A stretch of 64,000 bases of DNA, taken from the NCBI GenBank assembly GCA_028023455.1, contig JAQFVV010000187.1:186001-250000 (forward strand), written 5' to 3'. Position numbers and translations under genes: made by a program. Under the pieces are notes generated by a model. The model did no database searches. It worked only from the letters and a program-made list of their open reading frames with translations, and had not been told where the DNA came from. Below are positions 32,785 to 43,810 of this stretch, one piece after another; positions within the stretch are counted from its first letter, which is position 1, and each line of letters starts with the position of its first letter. This stretch comes from Epiperipatus broadwayi (Eukaryota; Onychophora; Udeonychophora; Euonychophora; Peripatidae).

Positions 32785-33430
32785 ATCTATTGTTGATTTT
32801 AGAAATTCACATTGCCAAAACTTGTCAAGGTTCTTATTCCTTTGACAGGAATTCTAAATATTTTATGGAATTAATCAAGAACATGAAAATTGAAAGAACT
32901 GTTATATTGCTAGGCTTTAATGTGGAAAGTTTTATCACAAATATATTCTCTGATGAAGTATTGCCTATTCTAACGAAAAAATTAAGTGACAATAATAGCT
33001 AACAAGCCACAACAACTGATCGTATTAATAACATAATGGAATTATTAATATTCTGCATATCATTTCAGTATAACACAGAATTCTTCCAACAAATCAAGGG
33101 ATGACAGTGAGCTCACTACTATCTCTTTTAATCAGCAATATTTATATGGAAGAACTTGAAACCATAGCTATAAATACTACTCCATATCACCTAAAATCTG
33201 GCTTTGCTGTGTGAATGATTGATATATATGTTGTTATGGCTACCTAATAAAGCGCCATTATAATCATTCTGGACACAAATCAATAACATATCCTGTTGAT
33301 TAAATTTAAAATAGAATCAAGACAATCAAAAACTGGCGTTTTTGACATTCTTGTAACAAAACTCCCTCATGGCAAAATCAAAATTACAATGTACAGAAAA
33401 TGTACATAGAAATACTTGGCATATACATCT
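32785..33430 (+). pseudogene. Penelope-like element, RT fragment (plus copy)
   Basis: Plus-strand pieces match the same RT as the 7.4-9.6 kb copies: VELIKNMKIERT-like (MELIKNMKIERTVILL), GFNVESFITNIFSDE (motif A, with the catalytic aspartate replaced by N), SFQYNTEFFQ, IFIWKNLKP, then NNISC and FLTFL with stops. It stands head to head with the minus-strand PLE at 30089-31890. GIY-YIG and N-terminus are absent. Confidence 0.75.
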
Positions 33431-33453
33431 AATCATGATAGGAACATAGAGCA

Positions 33454-33705
33454 TTAACAAAGTATGGATAGCTGAAGAGTTGAAGGATAAAGTAGATGGA
33501 AGTCTGTCCATTAAAGTTTGAAGATTTGCTATCTTATTATAAACCGAGCATTGATTATATATGTGTGGGAGATGATGATCTATACCAGCTGATGAGTGCT
33601 GATTTGGCACAAATTTTTTATATGTGTATTGGTTATATGAGATAGAGTGGGTAACTGAAGGGAGCTTGAAAATCTGAGTTCAAATCCTCTACAATTACAT
33701 CTAAA
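33454..33705 (+). repeat. Ribozyme-bearing repeat, family 2, first unit (partial)
   Basis: Words GTCCATTAAAGTTTGAAGAT and TATATGTGTGGGAGATGATG lead to a hammerhead-like core CTGATGAGTGCTGATTTGG... (33589 onward, with CAAAT in place of GAAA). The unit ends GAAAATCTGAGTTCAAATCC, B-box-like. The landmark GTCCATTAAAG recurs 433 bases later, showing tandem arrangement. Confidence 0.65.
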
Positions 33706-34165
33706 CAAGTGTATTAAATTATATTTTTTCTAATATTACAGATTCAGCCTGTATCTTGCCCATCCCTCTGCTGTGTTTTTAAATGGAGAGGGTCCTTTAC
33801 ATGAGGGATCTGAGAGACTTAAGGTCAACATGGGCATGACTATAAAATTGACATAAACAAGGGATTTGGGTGTTCCATCATCAGATTTTCAATGGTATGG
33901 ATGGCTGAAGAATTGGAGAATGGAATAGATTGAAGCCTGTCCATTAAAGTTTGAAGATTTGCTATCTTAATATAAACTAAGCACTGATTGCATATATGTG
34001 TGTGTGAGAGAGAGTTGCTGGACTAATTGATGAGTGTTAGTTCAGCACAAAATAGATATACTGGAGATCATTTATCTTTTTCACATGTGTTGGTTATGTG
34101 TATCGGTTATATGAGATAAAGTGGATAACTGAAGGGGGTTTGAAAATCTGGGTTCAAATTCCATA
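33706..34165 (+). repeat. Ribozyme-bearing repeat, family 2, second unit
   Basis: This unit contains the upstream part missing from the first (GAGGGATCTGAGAGACTTAA, GACATAAACAAGGGATTTGG, ATCATCAGATTTTCAATGG), then the shared body. The ribozyme core is decayed (TTGATGAGTGTTAGTTCAGC, then ACAAAAT). It closes with ATAACTGAAGGGGGTTTGA and GGGTTCAAATTCC, resembling A and B boxes of a tRNA-derived promoter. No coding capacity. Confidence 0.65.
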
Positions 34166-34802
34166 CAAAAATAATATATATAAAAAATATTTTATAATAA
34201 ACAATTTTATTTAATGTGGACTAAAAAGACTAAATATAATTTCACAATTTAACTTGAAATAAAAGTATCCCGAAATTAATTCGTCCTTTTTGCAGCAAGG
34301 GATTGAATTAATTTCTGGACATCTTATGCTTTTATTTCCAGTTAAATATAAAACACTCCAGTTGTGGTTGTGGTTAAAGAAACATTTATTGTTAGGCTTT
34401 TTAGTATCAAAAAATAAACATGTTCATTATAAAATATTTATATATTATTTGTTCCTTTTTTTTTTATTTTTTAAATTTTAATTTATTTTTGCCATTTTAA
34501 TTATACATTTCTACTTTTTCCAAACTTTTTAATTCTTTTTTTATATAATCTTATTTCCCGTTAACTCAAAAAAAAAAAGATTAAAAGTTTTGGAAAAATA
34601 TATAATTATATTATAATTAAATAATGTGTAATTAAAATTGTTTTGAAATAATTAGTGATAAAAATAAATTATTAAAGAATTTAAAAGATATATAAATGTA
34701 AAAATATATACATGACAATATAAAATACTTAAACAAGAAAAAAACAATAATAAGAATATGTAAATAAGATATTTATTTTATATAGCGCTATGTTTTATAA
34801 AC
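34166..34802. other. Non-coding, nothing assignable
   Basis: AT-rich intron-like sequence with poly-T and poly-A runs. Confidence 0.5.
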
Positions 34803-35119
34803 TGTAATATTAATAATTAGCCATTAAGCTAATGCACATGCGCTTTGTGGATTTTTAAACTATAAATGAATACTCTCACTTTCCAAACACAAGATAAAGT
34901 AAAAGTAATTTAAAGTGATCGCTTAACATCTTCACGCTCTCATTTCCAAACACTTAAGATTTGCCCATACATAAACGTTTGGGTCGAAAAGATAGATGAT
35001 TCATTCTATCTTTTCACAAAGACTTTATCTTGTGTTTGGAAAGTGAGAGTATTCATTTATAGTTTAAAAATCCACAAAGCGCATGTGCATTTGCTTAATG
35101 GCTAATTATTAATATTACA
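34803..35119. mobile_element. MITE with about 97-bp terminal inverted repeats
   Basis: The left arm begins TGTAATATTAATAATTAGCC and the right arm ends with its complement GGCTAATTATTAATATTACA. The arms stay nearly identical through GCGCTTTGTGGATTT and CACTTTCCAAACACAAGATA. A central loop of about 125 bases contains GTTTGGGTCGAAAAGATAGA and a smaller hairpin. No coding capacity. Target-site duplication was not clear, so the superfamily is unassigned. Confidence 0.85.
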
Positions 35120-35436
35120 ATAATAAGAATAAAAAACAAGATGGTTAATATTTATAAAATTGTTAAATTTATGGATATGCAATTATTGGTTCATTAAAAT
35201 ATTTGTATTCTTAATATCTTTAGGAATGTATAAATATGTATTAATTGCATGATCATATATATTTGATTATTGTATCTCTGATGAAGACTGCTAGTCATTC
35301 AAAATCATAAGGAAATATCAAGAAATACATTTTGATTGCATTGTAAAAAGTGATTAAAGAAAGTATATAAATGATATTATGTGTTATACATAGAGCTCAC
35401 AAATAAGCTCTTAACAAGCTTTGCAGAATATCCCCA

Positions 35437-35476
35437 ACCCCAGACCAGTTTCTTCTACTGGCTTCCTCAGTAAGAT
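35437..35476 (-). ncRNA. Degenerate hammerhead-like motif
   Basis: The minus strand reads CTGAGGA, a short poorly paired stem II, GAAAC, TGGTC and TGGGG. It matches the family-1 ribozyme layout (CTGATGA ... GAAACTAGTC TGGGG) with a change in the first box. It lies in sequence (GATATTC, GCATC words) that only partly resembles family-1 units. Probably a dead relative. Confidence 0.35.
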
Positions 35477-35479
35477 GCT

Positions 35480-36722
35480 AGGATATTCAAGCATTACAAA
35501 TCCATGCATAATGGAATAGAAAATGAAAGAAAATTATAATACATATAATTTGTTATCTATCAGTCACTGATCAATATAATAATATTTAAAACTAATGTTT
35601 TAAAATAGTAATAATGTATTCTTAAAAAATATAAGGTGCATTTAAGCAATTTAAAGTTGATATTTATAAATTTTCTTCATAATATAATTAATGAATTAAA
35701 ATTAATTATTTTTATTAAATTTATTTTTTAAGGAATATTTGCTAATAAGTTAAAATTTAACTTATGCTAATATATTAAGTATAACTTAATCATTTATCAA
35801 TATGATTACAGGTTTGTATTTAAATGTCTTGGTGCATTTTCAAAAATTTTCTGAATCTTATAATATACTTAGGCTTTTAATCACTGGTTATTTACTTTTA
35901 TATATATATATTCCATAGTTGGTGTATTTTTAAATTTATTATCTAATTAATTTGATTGGAAGAAAAAGTCATAAATCATTATCGTAATTATTAATGAATG
36001 TAATGGAGTGCTCTAAATATTTATTCAACAAATGGAGAGGTGTTAAATGTAGAATTGCAGAGCTTTAAAAAAACTTAATAAGGAGCTTTATTTTGTAGAT
36101 CAATGAAATTGTAGAAATAACAAATAACGTATTTGGTTTAAGATGTAATGAATACAAAAAAGTAGAAGTACTACCTCAAAAGTATTAAAAATTTAGATAT
36201 AAAGACTCTTAGAGAAATAAAATTAAAGAGAATGAAATATTAAAAAAATTAGAAAAGAAGTTTTTTTTTTAAGGAAATTAATAATATTTTAACTTTAATA
36301 ATGGTCAAATTGTCATAGAGATTTTATGAAGAATTGATAAGTAATATAATTAAGAGCAATAGAAAAAAGTTATTAATAAATCATGTGAGAAGAGGAATAA
36401 TTTTATTAATTTAAAGTTAGGTTATAAAATATATAATGGCTGCTTTTGAGAAGATATTTTTTAACAATTAAATAAAGTCAGTATTTTAATTCATATTAAG
36501 AGAATATAATAAATCAATGACTGCATACTTTTTGCCTGTGCTGCTTTATTTAGACTATGTTTGTAAATATTTATAGGGTTGCTGAAATATTTTAGCATTG
36601 GTTTGTACTGATTTAAAGATTAATATGTATTGAACATTAATTTCTTCAAATCAAAATATCAATAAAATATAATATAAATCAAAATATTTAAAATTGACTA
36701 GTGTTTAATTTTTATTATTCAG
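35480..36722. other. Non-coding, nothing assignable
   Basis: AT-rich, no repeats or frames of note; intron upstream of the exon at 36723 if that exon is real. Confidence 0.5.
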
Positions 36723-36862
36723 AATGTAGACAGGGTTTTGGAAATTAAAAAAGAACTTGACAGTGATGGATTTGAATATTCTTCTGGTATGCTGTCTCTG
36801 TTGATGGACCTGTATGCCAATTTAAATGACTTGGAAAAAGCATTGGAAATAAAAACTGAAAT
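36723..36862 (+). CDS. Exon of a pentatricopeptide (LRPPRC-like) protein
   Basis: An open 140-base exon sits between TTATTATTCAG and the donor AT|GTAAGT. It reads NVDRVLEIKKELDSDGFEYS and continues SGMLSLLMDLYANLNDLEKA LEIKTE. The pattern of paired amphipathic helices with 'LLMDLYANLNDLEKALEIK' is that of a pentatricopeptide repeat. LRPPRC, a mitochondrial mRNA-binding protein, has repeats of this type in animals. The exon starts in phase 0 and ends two bases into a codon, which the exon at 46171 completes. I assign the family from the sequence pattern; the orthology to LRPPRC is an inference. Confidence 0.7.
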
Positions 36863-37539
36863 GTAAGTTATTGCCATTTTTCCTATTTTTTATTTATTTT
36901 GTATGAATACACTATCATCTTAAGCATTTGGTTTCACAATAAAAAGATATTTCTAATTGAACATGGATTATATTTACAAAAACTTTGTGCTATATTGACA
37001 AAACTGATAAAAATTAATATAGGGAATCCATTTGCTTTGATGTCATTGAGAAAAGATATTACATGTCATATTGCTGTTTAGGGATCAAATTTCTGCAAGA
37101 CTATTTTTAATGTTAAGTTCAGATTGCAGCACAGTAAAACAGATATTTATTTTTAAATATAGACTTATATTGTATTCATATCTGTATACTTATTATTTAC
37201 TTTATTTTTGAGTATATTTATATAAAAATAAGCAACAACTACACATTGAATAAATTAAAGTCTTATAAAAATTTAAAACATCACTCAAATTAGCACTAAA
37301 AACTTCATTAGTAAAAAAAACAAAATTTCTCATATTTTGTTTTTATTTATAAGTAATAAAAAATTCAATTTTTATTGGTTTGCAGTACATTATGAAAATA
37401 CACAAAAAAACTATTAATGTGAAGTGAATTCTGGTTGTATTACTGGGATAACTGCTTTTGGATTACAGGGGTGAGGATCCTAGCTTTTCAAAATGAAAAA
37501 CGATTACATATTGTGTCGGGTATTTCTTCTACAGAGTGA
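36863..37539. other. Intron sequence, nothing assignable
   Basis: No element recognised between the exon donor and the LINE. A 61-codon open frame immediately after the donor reads through intron and is not supported. Confidence 0.5.
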
Positions 37540-40285
37540 CCTAATCTTCACCTAGGAAAATCAGTAAAATTTCTTCAACTTAACATTGAGAGTATGTAGA
37601 ATCAAAAATGGAGTTTTTCTAAGAATTAATTGTTTAGTACAATGATGATATAATTATAGTTCAAGAGACTCATCATTCTTCTAATAACATATATCTTTTT
37701 AAATTTTTTAGATTTACATTGTTTGTTTCACATTATCTTGTAAAGCAAACAACTTCTATTGAAGATATTTCAAATGATATTGCAATCATCAATTGGATAG
37801 ATAATTTTTAAAAAGCAATATTTCCAAATCTACCCACCGCCAATATAAATTAGGCCTAGCCTTGGCTCCCTCATCTTTTTACACACTGTATTTATATGGG
37901 ATTTTAATTCTCATTCTAATCTTTGATTATATAAATGAGAATTAAGTAGGCTAGCAACTTGTAGAATGGATCTAAGCAAACAGTATACATTTATGATGCT
38001 AAACAAGGAGAAACATTATTTCGTTTGGCCAGTTGAGAAACTGAAACAATTTCTAATTTATATTTTATTTTGACCAAAAAAGATGGTTCACCATTACCTG
38101 CTGAACTACCAATATTAAATCATTTTCACTATAACCAACATAAACCTAATCTAATCATTCTTGGAATCTGCATTTCTGTAGTTGAAAACTATCCTGTTCT
38201 GAAAAGCTAATTGAAATCAATATATTGATTGGATCTCTTGAACAAAATATTAATAGAATGTCTTAAATTCCCTCTTGCTATGATATGTTTAAAAACAGTT
38301 GCCAAAGAATCCATCCCTCATGGATATCATAAGCAATTTATTCAAGGTTTGAATAAAACTAGCAATACTCTAGCAATTTTTGTCAATCAAAGATTGGAAA
38401 ATTGGTGGCAATGAAATTACTGAATAATGCTGGAACACAAAAATGGAGAGAGACCATGGAGAAATAAAACTTTACAAAATATAGTTGTAAAGTCAGGACA
38501 CTTTTATAAAAACTTGGAGGATATAAAAGAACCTCTAAAAAGCCACTACTGTCACTGCTAATCAATATGTCTATTTTATATATCAGACTTCTAAACGAAA
38601 TATTGATAAAATGATAAAAAACATCATTATAGCAGAATTGCATCTGTTTCACACTGTTCCTATAATAGCAGTCTCATAAAGCTTGCTTTGATTAACTTAA
38701 AAAGTAAAAACCCAAGAAGATAAAATTTTGAACTAAAGCCGAGTATGCTTGGAAGAATTACAGAGTAACATTCCTACAAAACATATTTCAAAAATTTGCC
38801 ATACAAACAGAACTGTAGCAGTCTTAAAACCAAACAAAGCCAGCAATGATCCGAAAATTTATTATTTATTATCATTGTAATGTGTTTTCTATAATCTTTT
38901 TGAAAAGATCATACTATCAAGAATTTTACCAATAGTGCGAATCAGTTTTTTATAAAGCAGGCTAGTTTTAGGTTAGGAAGAAATTGTTGTAAACAAGTTT
39001 TAAATAACCCACATTGAAGAAACTTTTCAAAATAAATTACAAACTGGTGCTATTTTTATTGATCTAATTTTTGCTTATGATTTTGTTTGGAAAAATGATC
39101 TAAAAATTTCAAAAATTGTTAAATGGAGGAAACCCTATTAATTTACTTGTCAAAATGCTTTCTAATAAAAAAAACATTCAAATTTTATTAAATGATCATA
39201 TTATAATTGATAATAAATTTTACAGAACGAACTGTATTAGAGTTCATTCTTTCATCTATTTTATTTAATATATTTATCAATGATTTTCAGATGCAATAGA
39301 TAAGAAATTCTTCTATGCTGACAATATTGCTTTGATTTCTCAAAAAAGATCCTTTCCTAAAATAGAAAAATTGGGATCTTTTTGTAATCCAATGAAGGCA
39401 ATATATTCAATTTTTCATCTAAACAAAATAATTATCTTGTAATTTGAATTTTGCAATAGGAGTCGGAAATATGATTCTGTCCCTTGCTATTTAGAAGTGA
39501 CCTTGGGTTGAAGCCTAATTTTTTTTTTTCATTTATCTAAGGTTAGTTTAAAATTCTTTTGTGGGAGTAATCTTGAAAATCTTCATGACACTATTTAGGA
39601 TTGTGATGCAAGTACTGTAAGAACAGTTTCCTTAGGACTAGCATTTTTTGCTGATGAATATTATGCTTAAACTGCTGGATACTCAATTAAATATACCCAT
39701 GAAAAATATTACTATTACCCTTAAGTTTATTTCTTTGCAATGGTTTCTTGTTCTTTCACATATTCCTCCACCAAATATCCAAAGAGAAATTGTTTCACAG
39801 AAAATATATAAAAAATTGATAAACGAATTGGACTTAGTTTCTTTGCCTAAGATTCGATTCACATTATTTGGATTAACTTTTTTTTTTTTTCTACTCTAAT
39901 ATATTACACTACTTTAAATTTTTTTCTCTCAAAGTATAGTCATATGTAATTGGATAATATTTAAGTTTTTTGTTAGATTCTGGCTTTTTTTTTAATCAAA
40001 ATGTTTTTGTTTTTTTATTGAAATGTTTTATTTATTATCAGGAAATTTGTTCATCTATTTGTTATTGTATAGAGTAGTATTCTTTTTTTAAAAAAGAAAC
40101 TGTTACTATAAAGAATTGTTTCATGATAACTTGTAAAATGTTTGCAATTATAATTAATCAGTGAAGTTAACTGAATTTATTTTCTTTTAATCATTATAGA
40201 TAATTAGCCTATGCAATGGTGAATTTTTAGCTAGAAGTTCTGGGATTGTTTCTCGACTGAATAATGTATAAATAAATAAAAAAAC
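37540..40285 (+). pseudogene. Jockey/CR1-like LINE (endonuclease and RT), degenerate
   Basis: Plus-strand pieces follow a non-LTR retrotransposon ORF2: an AP-endonuclease start (LFSTMMI..., IIVQETHHSSNN), the IWDFNSHSNLW motif (family GDFN-H-LW), then RT with LKPNKASNDPKIYYLLSL, CVFYNLFEKIILSRILP, GAIFIDLIFAYDFVW (motif A, family DL-AAYDTVW), KFFYADNIALIS (family YADD, second D now N), LEVTLG (family YLGVTLD), and a C-terminal LQWFLVLSHIPPPNIQREIV. Many frameshifts and stops show it is old. The 3' end is taken where ATAAATAAATAAA is reached. It lies within the putative intron between exons 36723 and 46171, in the same direction. Confidence 0.8.
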
Positions 40286-40338
40286 AGTTTAGACTAACTG
40301 AATGGTATTTTTGAATACTAAATCTGTCACTAGAGTGC

Positions 40339-42448
40339 TGTAACTGTATATGCCATTATATTAGTTTAAAATTAGAATAAAAACGGTTTTAAGTTCGTAA
40401 ATAAAAAAACTAAAAGCTAAAATTAACGAATTGTTCAATGTACATATATATATATTCGCACAGATGCAAAACTTTAAAAATTATTTTCTTTTTAAAAAAA
40501 AAAAATATTTGAACGTACTTTTTTATAAAAAAAATACAAGATCTAAAGATAAAATATTTTTGTAAATGGAAATGATGTGTTTATTAATTATCGAAAAGTA
40601 AGCTAGCCCTTGGGGATCTTATATAAAAAAGTCAGATGAAATATAAATAAGAAAACAAAAATAAATTAGATGTCCAATAGAAGCAGCAATGAAGGCTTGG
40701 ACCATAATGAAAAATTGGAACAGGAAACCGTTGTTCAGTGAATTCGGACGATCGGTATAAAAGGAAAAATATTGAAATTAAGAACAGTTCCAGCTTGATT
40801 TTGTGAGAAAAGCGATAAGACGCACTTGTCGCTCTCTCTCACTTATTTCAAATGAAATGACTGTAATACCAGGATTGAACCAGCTAAGGCCACCTTCAGA
40901 TAGACTGGTCTTCAAATAAAGACTTCGTGGGAATTGACACCAGGAACCGGGAGCTCTTCTACTGTAAGATATAAACGGACAAATTTTACTACAAGTAATT
41001 AAGAACTTTAAAGATTTGACAAGCTAAACATAATTTTTTTTTTTTTAATGAACTTTAATCTGACTTTTCAAATCAATTATTAATGTTTAATTTTTATACA
41101 TTTGAGTTTCCTAAAAATCATTTCCATTTTTTTTTTTTATTAATATTTGTTATATAAATTATTTAAATGCATTAAATTTAAGTTGGGTATAGACGCTTGC
41201 ATAGATTCGTTAACATTTAATTATGTTTTTGTTTTCATATTCGATTAGAATATATAGACATTCGGTAAATAATGATACCTTACGTTGAGTATCTAAAATG
41301 TATTTATTCGGATGTCTTTTAAGTTATTGGTGTCAATGCGGCATCTTATGTAGAATGCCATTGGGTTTCTTGTAAATTTCCCTCTGCAATTCCATCAATG
41401 ACTTTATATTTTGATCGTTTATGTTTATTTTGAAATGTTTTTAACCGTGTAATCTATGTAGCCGATCTATACTCAACATTATAAAACAAACTTTTATAAA
41501 ATTCATCTGTGCGAACTTATATAAATGTTAAATTTAAGTCGAGCATGAATGGCTGCATAGATTTGTAAAATTATATATGTTAGTTTAAGGGAGGGTAATC
41601 TTAGATTATTTGTTTCGTAGTTAAATTGGGTCAATGGATTGGATATATCGGTGTAATTAGTAAATGTAGTATGAGGTCCGCCACGTGCAGGATCGCATTT
41701 TTATGCCGCACACCCCCTTTTTGCCTATGGAAGGGGATAGTAAGACGGAAAATGCAGTCCCTTCCTATGGAGTTTTTTTTTTTTGTTCTTCTTGCCAGAC
41801 AGATGTAGCATTCCTGTCTGGACAAGAGTTAATGTCTTCTCTAACCTTGCTATTCAGATGTACATTCCTGACAGTATGGTATTTTGTGCTGTCATATTCA
41901 TGTTGCATTGAATACATCGATGTATCAGATGGATTGACGTCGGTTTGACTGCGAACTTTTGGCCTAAGGTTAAATAAGGGATAGAATATTTTCTTTTCAA
42001 ATGCAATCTATGTAGTCTATTCATACTCGACACTCTAATAAATATTAAACTCATCTGTGCTAACTTTTAAAATAAAATAAAAACAGTTAAATTGTAAATT
42101 AAAATCTAAAGTAAAATAAGTTATAATGTTTTGTAAAAAATAAAAGTTAGACTAAAATAATAATGCTAAATTTTATATTTATTAAATAAATGTTTGTGTG
42201 TGTTATTACTGGCAGTGGCTTCTTTTATTTTTTTAATATTGAAAATATTTTTAGATAAGAATTCATATTTTATAAATCTCTGTGTCTCGCTGAGCTAGTG
42301 GCAATGGGCTAACTGTCTAAATATAAAATAAAGTGGAATCTTAACAGCGCATATCTGCCTACTCTATAAATTTTCTAGGTTCAAGTAGCCTAGTGGCGCT
42401 CTGTACGGCAGATACGGTAAAACTTCCATTTCTGCTCGGACTGTTATA
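40339..42448 (+). mobile_element. Solo LTR, 2.1 kb, with TSD GTGC
   Basis: It begins TGTAAC and ends GTTATA, and is flanked on both sides by GTGC (40335-40338 and 42449-42452). A second copy in the opposite orientation lies at 57067-59154 with its own 4-bp duplication, which fixes both ends. The interior has nested inverted modules: TTCGCACAGATG (40455) faces CATCTGTGCGAA (to 41515); GTTGGGTATAGACG (41182) faces a complement ending at 41476; GTCGAGCATGAATGG (41538) faces a complement ending at 42031. It has no coding capacity. Size and termini indicate an LTR of a large retrotransposon, but no internal region is present here to name the family. Confidence 0.8.
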
Positions 42449-42452
42449 GTGC

Positions 42453-43300
42453 TAAAATATTGTATGATCTTCGGACAATTACTATCATGGTATTTTCCAA
42501 TGTTAACATAACTAAAGAAATTTAATTATTGTTCTTTTGACACAGTTTGTAAGTTATGGGTCACAGATGAGAAAAAAAAATTGTTCTATATCAAGCCGCG
42601 CTCCTTCCAGTAATCACTTAAGCCAGAGCAACAAACTAAAGAATTGGCTTGTTACTATATATGTCTATCAAAATATGCAGTTACTTCTCAAAACAGACAA
42701 TTTCATCATTGCACCAATTTGATTAATGTTGAATAGATTGTTATAGATATCTGAAGTATCTGTGAAAGAATCGTTTTTAATCTATTTTAATGATGATCCA
42801 ATGATGAAACATCAAGATTCTTTCATATAACAAAATCCTTTATAACTGAATACAATATTTTTTTATGAATTGTGCAATCGTAATTGCAGAAGTGGGTGAA
42901 TAATTACAGTAGTTTTTCAAATTTAATGGATAATAATTGAAATATAAATCATCAATAAGAATCTGATGTAATCTATTTTTTATTATAAAAGTGCTTATTT
43001 GAAAAAAAAAAATTTTTAAATAAGTTCTCACCATCATTTTTTTTTTCTATTATGTTTTAAAGGTTTTTTTTAATGTTAATGGGTATATAAATAAATATTA
43101 TGTCCCAAAGAAAAGTCAAGTTATTTAAAGTATATAAGGATTAATATTGAAGAAAAACAAGAATCTATTTTAGTACTATTTTATAAATTAAAACTTTATT
43201 AGAATTTTAAATGTTCATATTAAATCAAGCAATATTCTTCAAAAGAATTTAAATAAAAATAAGTAACAAATCATTCAAAGATCCTAATGGAAAAATGACT
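42453..43300. other. Non-coding, nothing assignable
   Basis: A 61-codon frame at 42537-42722 has no recognisable family and is not supported. Confidence 0.5.
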
Positions 43301-43339
43301 GTTCAGTTATGGTAAGAAAATCAAAAGATATTATAAAGA

Positions 43340-43810
43340 AGATAAAACCACATAGAAGAAATTTTCAAAAGATAGGAAGAGACTAGAAAAAGCCAAAGTG
43401 ACTTTCAAAAGGAATTAGAAAATAATTTGGAAAACATGTTACAAAAATGAATGGGAGGATTGTAGAAAAGATAATGAGGAATTAACTATTGGAAGAGGCT
43501 TTGATTGATAAAAATGGAAACCAACTTAATAAGATTAGCTGAAAATATAAACAGTATTCAAAAGGAAATAATGGAAGTAAAACAAAATATTGTCCAAATA
43601 CAAATAATGGATGAGAAAATAATAGGTGTTCAAAATGAACACAATGCACATTTGAAAAATATAATGGGCAAGATAGAGAATAACCAAAACAAGACAAAAA
43701 AAATGAAATACATTGTTTAGCAAAAGGAATGGAAAACATGAATAAAGATCATAGCAATGCAAGACATGAAATAATAGAAAGATTAAAGTTTGACATGGGA
43801 AATGATAGAT
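43340..43810 (+). pseudogene. Coiled-coil, gag-like remnant
   Basis: A lysine, glutamate and asparagine-rich plus-strand stretch, with the clean frame 43505-43720 (METNLIRLAENINSIQKEI ... MEVKQNIVQIQIM) in the middle, is coiled-coil-like and resembles the gag remnants at 18306 and 25262 in composition. No LTR, primer site or pol could be tied to it, so the retroelement origin is a guess; chance in A-rich sequence is possible. Confidence 0.3.

Noticed and set aside
35280-35320. CTGATGAAGACTGCTAGTCA as a further hammerhead
   Set aside because: Although the first box is exact, the second box reads CAAAA instead of GAAA and no stem I could be drawn; it may be a remnant but is not supported.
41626-42054. 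Open frames on both strands with cysteine-rich translations
   Set aside because: They lie inside the solo LTR and are not conserved in the second copy of that LTR at 57067-59154.
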